Positions 16,864 to 25,793 of a stretch of DNA of 64,000 bases are shown piece after piece. Source of the DNA: Streptomyces formicae (GTDB lineage Bacteria > Actinomycetota > Actinomycetes > Streptomycetales > Streptomycetaceae); the NCBI RefSeq assembly GCF_002556545.1, contig NZ_CP022685.1, positions 9,402,001 through 9,466,000 on the forward strand, in the 5' to 3' direction. The position numbers and the translations under genes are program-made. Position 1 is the stretch's first letter, and every line of letters starts with the position of its first letter. The notes beneath the pieces were generated by a model. The model saw only the letters and a list, made by a program, of their open reading frames with translations. It was not told the origin of the DNA and did no database searches.

Positions 16864-18129
16864 ATGCGTATCGCGATCATCGGGGCAGGCATCGCGGGCC
16901 TGACGGCCGCCTGGCTCCTGGACGAAGACCACGACGTCACCGTGTACGAAGCCGACGATCGGCCGGGCGGCAACATCCGCACCGTCCCGGTCCCCACCCC
17001 CGAAAACGGCACCGTCCACGTCGACCTGGGCGCCCAGTTCCTCTCCCCGACCGCCTATCCCGACCACAGCGCCCTGTGCCGCGCCCTGGGCATCACCGCC
17101 GAGGACATCACGGCCGTCCCCTTGACCACGTCCCTGCTGCACGCCGGGCAGGACGAACCGCTCCTGGTGACCCCGCACGCCCCCGGCGACGCCGCGGCCG
17201 GACGCAAGCCGCTCACGGGCCCGGCCTGGGAGGCACTCGGCGCCTTCCTGGCACAAGCCGCCCGTCTCGAAGCCGACGACGGACCGGAGACCACCACCGT
17301 CGCCGACCTAGCAGGCCCCCTCGGCCTGACCGACGACCTATACCGGCACGCCGTCCTGGCCTGGTGCGCCTCCTTCGTCGGATGCACCCTGGACCAGGCC
17401 GCGCGGATGCCCGCGCGCGCCGCTGCCGCCTGGGCCACCCGCACCCCGCCCGAACACGCGGAGGCGGCCCCGATCTGGCACACCCTCACCTCAGGGCTCG
17501 GAACGGTGACCCACCGGCTTGCCACCGCGCTCAAGACCCCCGTCCGCTGTCGCACCTCCGTCCGGCACATCTCCCTGAACGCCGACGGGCCCGTCGTGCA
17601 CTGCTCGCGCGGGCATGAACTCCCCTACGACAGCGTGATCCTGGCCCTGCCCGCCCCTCAGGCGGCCACGCTCCTGCGGCAGTGCCCACCGCTCGCCCGC
17701 ACCGCGGCCGACCTGAGCGAGTTCACCTACGTCCCCACCACCGTGGCCCTCCACCGGGACCCCCGGCACATGCCCGCCGACCGCGCCCACTGGTCCAGCG
17801 CGAACACCACCAGCGACGGCCACTGGGCCGAGACGACGAGCTGGCTCGGCCCCCACCTCGGCACCGACCTCTTCAAGAGCTGGATCACCCACCGCACTCC
17901 GCCCGACGACATCATCGCCACGGCCCACTTCCACCAACTCCTGCCCACCGTCCCCGGCCGCCTGGCCGCGGCCCGACTCGCCGCCGGGCAAGGGCAGCAC
18001 GGCATCCACTGCGCGGGAAGCCATCTGCACGACGCCGACAGCCAGCAAGGAGCCGTCCGCTCCGCCCTGGACACGGCCCGGACCCTGGCCCCCCACAGTC
18101 ACCGCCTCAAGTCCCTCGCCGCTTCATAA
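16864..18129 (+). CDS. FAD-dependent amine oxidase/protoporphyrinogen-oxidase-like protein
   Basis: This 421-residue flavoprotein has the N-terminal dinucleotide motif IAIIGAGIAGLTAAWLLDED followed by VYEADDRPGGNI, which defines the amine oxidase superfamily. The C-terminal FAD-contact block (GIHCAGSHLHDADSQQGAVR) is complete. It is the third gene of the cluster, 24 bases after the A-T-R gene, with AAAGGAA upstream of its ATG. It could oxidise the amine or imine product of the reductase, for example in aromatising a dihydropyrazine, but that is inference from position. A strong hairpin directly after it suggests that transcription of the unit ends here. Confidence 0.88.
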   Translation: MRIAIIGAGIAGLTAAWLLDEDHDVTVYEADDRPGGNIRTVPVPTPENGTVHVDLGAQFLSPTAYPDHSALCRALGITAEDITAVPLTTSLLHAGQDEPLLVTPHAPGDAAAGRKPLTGPAWEALGAFLAQAARLEADDGPETTTVADLAGPLGLTDDLYRHAVLAWCASFVGCTLDQAARMPARAAAAWATRTPPEHAEAAPIWHTLTSGLGTVTHRLATALKTPVRCRTSVRHISLNADGPVVHCSRGHELPYDSVILALPAPQAATLLRQCPPLARTAADLSEFTYVPTTVALHRDPRHMPADRAHWSSANTTSDGHWAETTSWLGPHLGTDLFKSWITHRTPPDDIIATAHFHQLLPTVPGRLAAARLAAGQGQHGIHCAGSHLHDADSQQGAVRSALDTARTLAPHSHRLKSLAAS

Positions 18130-18150
18130 GCCCTGACGCACACCTCTGCA

Positions 18151-18191
18151 CGCCTGCCCGGCGGCGGGAGTCCTCCGCCGCCGGGCAGGCG
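18151..18191 (+). terminator. Strong 17-bp hairpin terminator
   Basis: CGCCTGCCCGGCGGCGG (18151-18167) and CCGCCGCCGGGCAGGCG (18175-18191) pair perfectly around a 7-base loop. It is 22 bases after the flavoprotein stop and just before the broken aminotransferase gene, which it would separate from the operon. Confidence 0.75.
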
Positions 18192-18217
18192 CTGCCTCCC
18201 ACACCGATGGACCCCCG

Positions 18218-19438
18218 ATGATCAAGCCTGCCGACCGCCTGACCGGTCTTTCGTACGGTCTGCGCGGCCCCCTGCCGTAACTCGCCGACACCCTCGAACA
18301 CCAAGGCCGCTCCGTCATCCGCCTGCACCTGGGCGACCCCGCCGCCCACGGCCTGCCCGCACCCGCACACGTCCTGGACGCCGTCGAGCACGCACTGGAG
18401 CGCTCCCGGGCCTACACCGACGCCCAAGGCCTCGCCGCGGCTCGCGACGCCATCGCCGCCTACTACCACCACCGCGGCCTAGCCCTGCGCCCCTCGGACA
18501 TCCACCTGGGCAACGGCGTCTCCGAACTCGTCCCCCTCGCCCGCCAAGCACTCCTCAACCCCGGCGACGAAGTCCTCCTGCCCGCACCGGGCTACCCCTT
18601 GTGGGCCGCCTCCGTCCAACTCGCGGGCGGTGTACCCGTGTACTACCGCTGCGACGAGCGCCAGGGATGGCAGCCCGACGCCGACCACCTGCGGGACCGG
18701 ATCACCGCCCGCACCGTGGCACTGGTCACCAATACGCCCCACAACCCCACCGGCGCGGTCTGGAACGCCGCCACGCTCCGCACCCTGGCCGACATCGCCC
18801 GCAGCCGTGAACTCCTGCTCATGGCCGAGGAGATCTACGCCCACATCACCTACGACGCCGAACACACCGTCCTGGCCGCCCTCGCCCCCGACGTCCCCTG
18901 CGTCACCTTCAGCGGACTGTCCAAGATCTGCTGCATCCCCGGGTTCCGGTCGGCGTGGATGGCCGTCTCCGGCCCCCGTGCCGCGACCCACGCCTACACC
19001 GAAGCCGTCACCCAGCTCGCCAGCCTGCGCCTATGCCCGAACGTGCCCGCCCAACACGCCATCCCGCCCGCCCTCGCCTCCATCCACCGGACTCAGAACG
19101 ACCTCACCGGCCACGCAGGCCCACTCCGGGAGCGGCTGAACACGGCATGGGAGGCGCTCTCCGACATCCCCACACTGACCTGCGCACGCCCCCGGGGCGC
19201 CTTCTACCTCTTCCCATGCATCACATCTGCCGCGGCCTTGCCCCACGACAGCACGGTGGCCGACACCCTGCTGCGCGACCACGGCGTACTCGTCGCTCCC
19301 GGCAGCGACTTCCACCTCACGAGCGGCGACCACATCAGGCTCTCCGCCCTCGCGGAACCGGCCACGATCGACGAGGCCATGGAGCGGATCGCCCACCACT
19401 TCGACACCAGCATCGCCACACCCCGCTCGCGGCACTGA
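18218..19438 (+). pseudogene. Class I/II PLP aminotransferase (AlaA-like), broken by an in-frame stop
   Basis: Reading from the ATG at 18218 gives an AlaA-like aminotransferase (about 406 codons), but codon 21 is TAA (18278-18280), inside the conserved N-terminal RGPLP...LADTLE block. After it the frame is open to 19438. The next usable start is a TTG at 18599, which would lose about 127 residues needed for the fold. Family motifs that remain are NTPHNPTGAVW and the Lys in GLSKICCIPGFR. Two usual PLP contacts are changed: the Asp of DEIY is Glu (AEEIY), and the phosphate-binding Arg after the Lys (SKxxR) is Cys. All this points to a decaying gene. A sequencing error at the stop, or recruitment to a new role, is possible. 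Confidence 0.75.
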
Positions 19439-19596
19439 CACACCCGCAGGGGTGCGGTTCCCGCCGAAGGTGCGGTCGAGCCGCTGCCGGACGTTTACGC
19501 ACGGCGTGCTCGGACAACCGGGTGGTGTCGCCGGGAAGGACGCACGGTGCAGTCTGCACCGCCTGACCGGATTGGCTAGCGCACGGAGGTCACACC

Positions 19597-19968
19597 ATGA
19601 CCGAGAACATCTGGAGCTACCCCTCCTCGGCAGGTCACTCTCCCAACGCTGACCTGACGGGGTACAAGGTCGAGGCGACGGACGGACAGATCGGCAAGGT
19701 CGACAAGCACTCGAACGACGTCGGCTCGCAGTACATCGTCGTCGACACCGGCATGTGGATCTTCGGCAAGGAGGTTCTGCTGCCGGCGGGGACCATCACG
19801 GGCATCGATTCGGAAACGAAGACGATCCAGGTGGCGCGGACCAAGGAGCAGATCAAGGACGCGCCTGAGTTCGACAAGCACAAGCACCTGACCGACCCGG
19901 CCTACCACGACCAGATCGGTACGTACTACGGCGCCCACTACCCGGGCGGCCCGGGCCGCATGTTCTGA
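19597..19968 (+). CDS. PRC-barrel domain protein
   Basis: This 123-residue soluble protein has a PRC-barrel at about residues 20-85: LTGYKVEATDGQIGKVDKHSND, a YIVVDTGMWIFGKEVLLPA strand pair, and TITGIDSETKTIQVART. PRC-barrel proteins are small beta-barrels thought to bind RNA or protein partners, and in actinobacteria many respond to stress. The C-terminal tail HYPGGPGRMF is typical of the actinobacterial group. The ATG at 19597 has GGAGG upstream. The gene is followed by a very clear terminator and is probably monocistronic. Confidence 0.88.
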   Translation: MTENIWSYPSSAGHSPNADLTGYKVEATDGQIGKVDKHSNDVGSQYIVVDTGMWIFGKEVLLPAGTITGIDSETKTIQVARTKEQIKDAPEFDKHKHLTDPAYHDQIGTYYGAHYPGGPGRMF

Positions 19969-19983
19969 TCCGCGACGAGTGAG

Positions 19984-20018
19984 GCGGGGCCGGACCCTGA
20001 ACGGGGGTCCGGCCCCGC
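19984..20018 (+). terminator. Terminator after the PRC-barrel gene
   Basis: GCGGGGCCGGACCC (19984-19997) pairs perfectly with GGGTCCGGCCCCGC (20005-20018) around a 7-base loop, 15 bases after the stop codon. Confidence 0.8.
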
Positions 20019-20119
20019 TGCGTCGTCGGCCCTCGACGTGCTCCCTCCTGTCCTGGGTGCGAGGGCCGGATCATGTCGGTCTTCCTCGGCACGTCACCGG
20101 CCGGGGTCACCGAACAGGG

Positions 20120-20745
20120 TCCATTGGACGTCGAAGCCCGGCAACGTCATCCTCGCTCCGGACGGGCCGCGCATCATCGACTTCGGCATCGCGCGGGCGG
20201 TGGACGCGAGTTCTCTCACGGAGATGGGCACCGGCATCGGCACGTACTCCTACATGTCGCCGGAACAGATCCGCGCCGACCCTGATCGAGGTCGTCCAGC
20301 GGAGCCTGGACCAGCCGCCCGCGTTGGATGACGTGGAGAGCGGCGACGGCGGGGCGGCGGGGCGGCTCCACACCTTGCTGACCGAACGCCTGGCCAAGGA
20401 CCCCGGGGCCCGGCCGCCCGTCGCGGAGCTCCCCGCCCCCTTCGCGGGACGCGCCTCGAGTCCGTCAAGTCCCGGGCGGAAGTCTCCTGTTGACCCACGG
20501 GTGCCCGCGCGGCCGACCGCACCGCGTCCCGAGGGCTCGGACGCTGACGAGCCGAAGAAGGGGAGCCCGGACAAGAAGGGGCCCGGACAAGAAGAACACG
20601 GGCGACATCTCCGACGGCTCCGCCTCGACCGGCTCCGTCGCCTTGAAGGGCCTCGTCTCCGTACGTGCCCTCGCCTTCTCCGAGGACGGCAAGTCGCTGT
20701 GCGACACGGTCAGCAACGCCATGTGCCGCTGGGACGCACCCGACC
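20120..20745 (+). pseudogene. Decayed Ser/Thr kinase-WD40 gene
   Basis: Kinase pieces can be read in one frame at about 20123-20285: VHWTSKPGNVIL (the catalytic-loop HRDLKPGN is now HWTSKPGN, losing the Arg and the catalytic Asp), IIDFGIARA, and TYSYMSPEQIRAD. The frame then shifts, and the end of a kinase domain appears (EVVQRSLDQPP to LLTERLAKDPGARPPVAEL), with most of the C-lobe deleted between. A third frame encodes SVRALAFSEDGKSLCDTVSN, a WD40-like repeat, up to the end. Start, catalytic loop and most of the C-lobe are missing, so no functional protein is expected. The rest of the 19969-20745 gap holds nothing else recognisable. Confidence 0.8.
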
Positions 20746-21456
<711 letters not shown>

Positions 21457-21457
21457 G

Positions 21458-22897
21458 TCAGTCGCCCTTCGTGAGGATGTCGCGCGGGTTCAGGCGCAGG
21501 ACGCGGGAGCCGGGGACGAGGGTGGCCAGGGCCGCGATGCCCAGGCCCGTGGCGCCGACCTTGCCGATGTCGGCGGGGCCGATGCGGATGTCCATGGAGC
21601 TGATCGGCTCGGCGTCGGACTCCTCGTCCCCGGCGGCGCCGTTCCCCAGGGAGTTGGAGTAGTCCGGCTCCTGGGGCCTGTTCGCGGCGTCCTCCTTGGC
21701 CGAGGACACCTCACCGGCCAGCAGCTTGTCGCCGATGCTCTGCGACAGGACCTGGCTGCACACCCCCGCGAGGCCGATGGCGACGACCGCGCAGGCGACG
21801 ACCTCGACGAGGTGCTGGCCGAGCAGCCGAGGCTTCTTCTCGCCCAGGGAGAGCAGGATCCCGAGTTCCTTGCGCCGCTCGCGCAGCGAAGAGGCGACGA
21901 TCAGCGCCAGGATCACGGTGCCCGCGAGGGCGACGAGCCAGACGGTGACGGAGGCGAAGTCCGCCGTCTTGTTGATGGGGCCGACGAGCGTCTTGTACTG
22001 CTTGTCGTTCACGGTGATCGGGAAGATCCGCAGGTCGGCGCCCGCCGCCTCGGCGTCCTTCTTGAGGCGACCGAGGTCCTCGGGGTCCTTGAGGGTGAAG
22101 GTGGCGTTCTTGAGGACGGTGTCCTTGTCGCCCTTGCCCTCCAGCTTCGAGCCGCCGCCGGGGGTGACGTACAGGCGGTTGGCCGGGTCCATCATCGCGG
22201 GGACGTACTGACCGCTGTCGGGCGTGCTGTTCTGGTAGATGCCGACGACCTTGAAGGAGTACTCCCGTTTGTCGCGCTCCTGACCGGCGCCGGGCAGGAC
22301 ACCGACCATGAGCTTCACGCGGTCGCCGACCTGGAGGTGGTTGTCCTTGGCGACGCGCTCCTCGACGACGATCTCGTCGTTCTTGCTGTCGGGAGTGATG
22401 CCGTGTCCCGCGATCAGTTCCGAGTCGCCGTTGCGGAATTCCTTGACCTCGCCGAGATCGAGGATTCCGGAGGCGCTGAACAGGTCCGTGCCGAGTGAGT
22501 CCTGCCCCTGAGGCGGGGGAACTGGCTGGTGCAGCTCGGTGGATTTGGTCGGAAAGGCGCCGCCGTCCGTCGAGTAATTGCACTTCGCCACCGCCGACGA
22601 CGTGCAGATCTTGTCGACGAGACCGGCGTGCAGATCGCCCTCGGCGCCGATGGTGCCGCCCTGGGGCCCGTCCGGCTTGTCCGTCTTTCCGGAGTCGATC
22701 AGGCCGTTCACGTCCAGTTGCATGGTGGCCACCGCGCCCACCCGCTGCTTGGCGGCGTCCGCGGCACGTGCGGCGGCGGACTGGATGAGGAAGCCCGAGA
22801 GCACCAGGGTGCAGATCACGAAGAAGAGGCCGACGAGCATCAGCGTCTTCCCGAGGTGGCCCGTCAGCCGCCACCAGGCCCGTTTGAAGAGGTTCAT
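21458..22897 (-). CDS. FtsX-like ABC transporter permease
   Basis: This 479-residue permease has the MacB/FtsX layout. One membrane segment follows the N terminus (TLMLVGLFFVICTLVLSGFL). A large extracytoplasmic domain follows (about 45-320). Three C-terminal segments then follow (WLVALAGTVILALIVASSL, HLVEVVACAVVAIGLAGVCS and TGLGIAALATLVPG), with the FtsX block LRERRKELGILLSLGEKK between the second and third segments. The ATG at 22897 begins NLFKRAWWRLTGH, which fits the family; the longer frame to 23044 has no ribosome site and crosses the palindrome upstream. Together with the ATPase it probably forms an exporter or tension-driven machine for envelope peptides or antibiotics, controlled by the divergent regulator. 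Confidence 0.9.
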   Translation of the reverse strand: MNLFKRAWWRLTGHLGKTLMLVGLFFVICTLVLSGFLIQSAAARAADAAKQRVGAVATMQLDVNGLIDSGKTDKPDGPQGGTIGAEGDLHAGLVDKICTSSAVAKCNYSTDGGAFPTKSTELHQPVPPPQGQDSLGTDLFSASGILDLGEVKEFRNGDSELIAGHGITPDSKNDEIVVEERVAKDNHLQVGDRVKLMVGVLPGAGQERDKREYSFKVVGIYQNSTPDSGQYVPAMMDPANRLYVTPGGGSKLEGKGDKDTVLKNATFTLKDPEDLGRLKKDAEAAGADLRIFPITVNDKQYKTLVGPINKTADFASVTVWLVALAGTVILALIVASSLRERRKELGILLSLGEKKPRLLGQHLVEVVACAVVAIGLAGVCSQVLSQSIGDKLLAGEVSSAKEDAANRPQEPDYSNSLGNGAAGDEESDAEPISSMDIRIGPADIGKVGATGLGIAALATLVPGSRVLRLNPRDILTKGD

Positions 22898-23012
22898 GCC
22901 ACGGGACGCTAGGCACTTCCCGATTTCCACCGTGTTTGGTTCCTGCGGTGCGGGCTCAGTCCTCATACACGGTTCACAGACGAGATCTGGTAAATGTGAG
23001 CGTGGCAAGGGC

Positions 23013-23042
23013 GAATTACCGGGATCGAGGATCCGGTAATTC
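23013..23042. promoter_or_regulatory. Palindromic operator candidate between exporter and two-component genes
   Basis: GAATTACCGG (23013-23022) and CCGGTAATTC (23033-23042) are a perfect 10-bp inverted repeat with a 10-base spacer, about one helix turn. It is 81 bases before the response regulator start and 116 bases before the permease start. It is a good candidate site for the adjacent regulator. Confidence 0.6.
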
Positions 23043-23122
23043 ATGGAATTCTCAGCCGCGCGGAACTCCTTTCACGGCGTCGCGGGGCGAGAAGGACCGA
23101 TCGGGCGAGGACGGGCGGACGC

Positions 23123-23785
23123 GTGCGGGTGCTGGTGGTCGAGGACGAGCGGTACATGGCGCGCGTCATCGAGATGGGACTGCGCCGCGAGGCCATGGCG
23201 GTGGACGTCGTCCACGACGGCGAGGCCGCCCTGGAGCGGGTGTCGGTGTACGACTACGACACGGTGGTCCTCGACCGGGACCTGCCGGGCGTGCACGGCG
23301 ACGAGGTCTGCCGCCGCATCGTCGCCGAGGGCCTGGACTGCCGCATCCTGATGCTGACGGCCGCGGGCCGCCTCGGCGACAAGGTCGCGGGACTCGGCCT
23401 CGGCGCCGACGACTACCTGGCCAAGCCCTTCGACTTCCCCGAGCTGGTCGCCCGGCTGCGCGCCCTGTACCGGCGCAGCCCCCAGGCCCACGCCCCCGTG
23501 CTCACCTTCGCCGACCTCACCTTCGACACGCACCGGCGCCGGGTGTCCCGCGCGGGCCGGGAGATCCGTCTCACCCCGAAGGAGCTGGCGGTCCTCGAAC
23601 TGCTGCTGCGCGCGGACGGTGGGGTGCTCAGCGCCGAGTACCTCCTGGACAAGGCGTGGGACGCGCACACCGACCCGCTGACCAACGCCGTCCGCCTCGT
23701 CGTGCACACGCTGCGCAAGAAGCTGGGCGAGCCCCGGCTCGTGCACACCGCGATCAGCGCGGGCTACTACCTGGGCACCGAGTGA
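23123..23785 (+). CDS. OmpR-family response regulator
   Basis: This 220-residue regulator has a receiver domain (1-115) with the acidic pair near 8-9, phosphoacceptor Asp51 in VVLDRDLPG, Thr/Ala in MLTAAG and Lys101 in LAKPFDF. The C-terminal winged-helix domain contains RLTPKELAVLELLLRADGGV and TNAVRLVVHTLRKKLG. The GTG at 23123 begins VRVLVVEDER. Its stop overlaps the GTG start of the histidine kinase by four bases, so the two are translationally coupled. It is probably the activator of the divergent ABC exporter and of its own operon. Confidence 0.94.
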   Translation: MRVLVVEDERYMARVIEMGLRREAMAVDVVHDGEAALERVSVYDYDTVVLDRDLPGVHGDEVCRRIVAEGLDCRILMLTAAGRLGDKVAGLGLGADDYLAKPFDFPELVARLRALYRRSPQAHAPVLTFADLTFDTHRRRVSRAGREIRLTPKELAVLELLLRADGGVLSAEYLLDKAWDAHTDPLTNAVRLVVHTLRKKLGEPRLVHTAISAGYYLGTE

Positions 23786-24993
23786 GACGGGCCCGGCGCG
23801 GGCGCCCCCGCGCCCTCAGCATCCATCTGCGGCTCTTCCTCGGCTTCGGCGGCGCCCTGGTCGTCTGCTCGGCGCTGATGGTCGCCGTGATCTACGTCGG
23901 CATCCGCTTCGTCCCCACGTACGACCTGACGACCCCCATCGAGGTGCCGCGCCCCCTGCCGAGCAACTCGGCGGGCGAGCCGCAGTGGATCGAACCGCAC
24001 ACGGTGAGCCCGAGCGGCACCCCCGGACCCGGGCAGAAGATCTCCGCGTCAGGAGTGGTTAGGGACAAGGAGGACGTCTGGGCCTCGGTGCTCGCCATCT
24101 CCATCGGCGGGCTCCTCGTGGTGACGGCGGTGGGGCTCGCCGCGGGCTGGGTGCTCTCGCGCAGGCTGCTCGCGCCGCTGCACACGATCAACAGGGCCGC
24201 CGCCCAGGCCGGAAAGGGGGATCTGGCGTACCGCATCAACGCGCGGGGCCCGCGTGACGAGCTGAAGCAGCTCGCGGACACCTTCGACACCACGCTGGAA
24301 CGCCTGGAGGAGTCTTTCGGCGCGCACCAGCGGTTCGCCGCGAACGCCTCGCACGAGCTGCTCACCCCGCTCGCCACCACGCGGGCCGCGCTACAGCTCG
24401 CGGCTGCCGACGACTCGGGGGAGTCGCTGCGCGAACTGCTGCCGCTGCTCACGGAGACCAACGAGCGCAACATCCGGGTCGTGAAGGAACTCCTGGCGCT
24501 CGCCGCCGCCGACCAGGTCCCGTGCGACACCGAGCCGGTTGACCTCGCGGCTCTCGTACGAGAGGTCGTCGCCGACGCCACCGGACCCGCCGAAGGACCC
24601 GCGCTCTGCGTACGCGCCGACGCCGTCCCCTGCGAAGTCCTGGGCAGCGCGACGCTGTTGAGGCAGCTGGTGACCAACCTCGTCGAGAACGCCGTCACCC
24701 ACAACACCGGAGCCCCCGACGCCTTCGTGCACGTGACCGTGTGCGGCGAGGGCGCGGGAAACGTGGCCTTGGAGGTCGTCAATTCCGGCCCGCTCATCGC
24801 CCCGGAGACCACGGACCGCCTCTTCGAACCGTTCTACCGGGCGACCCCCCGGGTGGGCAGCGAACGCGGCCACGGCCTGGGACTGGCCCTGGTCCGCTCG
24901 GTGGCCCGCGCCCACGGCGGCACGTCATCGGCGACGGCGCGTGCGGGCGGGGGGCTCGTGGTGCGGGTCGTGCTGCCTCGGCCGAGCGCGTGA
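23782..24993 (+). CDS. Membrane sensor histidine kinase
   Basis: This 403-residue kinase starts at a GTG inside the response regulator stop (GTGA overlap). It has an N-terminal membrane segment (LRLFLGFGGALVVCSALMVAVI), a short proline-rich outer loop of about 75 residues, a second segment (VLAISIGGLLVVTAVGLAAG), a HAMP linker (RRLLAPLHTINRAAAQ) and the H-box FAANASHELLTPLATTRA (His at about 191). The ATPase blocks are LVTNLVENAVTHN and RGHGLGLALVRSVARAHGG. The H-box has Leu-Leu where most kinases have Leu-Arg (HELRTPL). The small sensor loop suggests it reads a membrane signal, perhaps through the neighbouring exporter, as in cell-wall-antibiotic detection modules. Confidence 0.93.
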   Translation: MRRARRGRPRALSIHLRLFLGFGGALVVCSALMVAVIYVGIRFVPTYDLTTPIEVPRPLPSNSAGEPQWIEPHTVSPSGTPGPGQKISASGVVRDKEDVWASVLAISIGGLLVVTAVGLAAGWVLSRRLLAPLHTINRAAAQAGKGDLAYRINARGPRDELKQLADTFDTTLERLEESFGAHQRFAANASHELLTPLATTRAALQLAAADDSGESLRELLPLLTETNERNIRVVKELLALAAADQVPCDTEPVDLAALVREVVADATGPAEGPALCVRADAVPCEVLGSATLLRQLVTNLVENAVTHNTGAPDAFVHVTVCGEGAGNVALEVVNSGPLIAPETTDRLFEPFYRATPRVGSERGHGLGLALVRSVARAHGGTSSATARAGGGLVVRVVLPRPSA

Positions 24994-25260
24994 CCGGCCC
25001 GGCACACGTGTCTGAACACCGTCGTGGGTGTGACCCCACCCATAGGAGCCACGTCACACACTAAGTGCGGTAGTAGCCAGGGCGACGGCACCGCCCGGGG
25101 GCCGCGTGGTGGTCGCGAAGGGGCTGGTCAGGGCGGTCTGCGTACCGGGGTAGTACGTCACACCTTTGCGTCCCGACACCGTGCGCCGTTATGCCTGGCT
25201 GACACACGCAAGCCGAGCCCCCCCCCACGCGCCGTCCGCGCATTGGAGAGTCACCGCCGC

Positions 25261-25761
25261 ATGTTCAGCACGCACACCAAGGCCCGCACGGGCCGCACCG
25301 CTCGTATCCGCAAGGTCTCCGTGGCAGGCATCGCCACCGCAGGTGCCGCCGCCGCGGCCCTCACGCTGGTTCCCTCGCCCGCTCAGGCCGCCGCGCCGAG
25401 CGCGACCGTGTCCAAGGCCGCTGCCGCCGACAAGAGCTACCCGGACAGCCTCGACGGCTGGATCCGCGAGTCGCTCGACATCATGAAGGCCAAGGGCATC
25501 CCCGGTACGTACGAGGGGCTGCACCGCAACATCATGCGCGAGTCCTCCGGCGATCCGAACGCCCAGAACGGCTGGGACGTCAACGCGCAGAACGGCACCC
25601 CGTCCAAGGGGCTGCTCCAGGTCATCCAGCCGACCTTCGACACGTACCACGTCGAGGGCACCGCGAACGAGCTGACCGACCCGGTCGCCAACATCACCGC
25701 GGCCGCGAACTACGCCGCCGACAGGTACGGCTCCATCGACAACGTCGACTCCGCCTACTGA
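25261..25761 (+). CDS. Secreted lytic-transglycosylase-like (SLT) protein
   Basis: This 166-residue exported protein starts at the ATG at 25261. The signal peptide has a twin-basic N region and a hydrophobic core (VAGIATAGAAAAALTLV) with cleavage near AQA-AA. The SLT domain has the catalytic Glu in IMRESSGDPNAQNGWD, then GTPSKGLLQVIQPTF and a C-terminal NITAAANYAADRYG. It should cleave peptidoglycan glycan strands outside the cell. Related Streptomyces genes are often preceded by a c-di-AMP riboswitch, but none was seen in the 267-base leader. It is 32 bases upstream of the LCP gene, so the two may form a cell-wall operon. Confidence 0.9.
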   Translation: MFSTHTKARTGRTARIRKVSVAGIATAGAAAAALTLVPSPAQAAAPSATVSKAAAADKSYPDSLDGWIRESLDIMKAKGIPGTYEGLHRNIMRESSGDPNAQNGWDVNAQNGTPSKGLLQVIQPTFDTYHVEGTANELTDPVANITAAANYAADRYGSIDNVDSAY

Positions 25762-25793
25762 GCCACCGCGAGAACGAGGGAAAGGGACAGCGC

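Noticed and set aside
18278..18280. Programmed stop-codon readthrough in the aminotransferase
   Set aside because: The context shows no known readthrough signal, and other active-site residues are also lost, so decay is the simpler explanation.
22936..23782. Upstream extension of the histidine kinase frame
   Set aside because: It overlaps the response regulator in another frame and encodes arginine/glycine-rich sequence; the GTG in the GTGA overlap is the natural start.
24994..25260. c-di-AMP (ydaO) riboswitch upstream of the lytic transglycosylase-like gene
   Set aside because: Such riboswitches are common before Streptomyces wall-lytic genes, but the conserved ydaO core elements could not be found in this leader.
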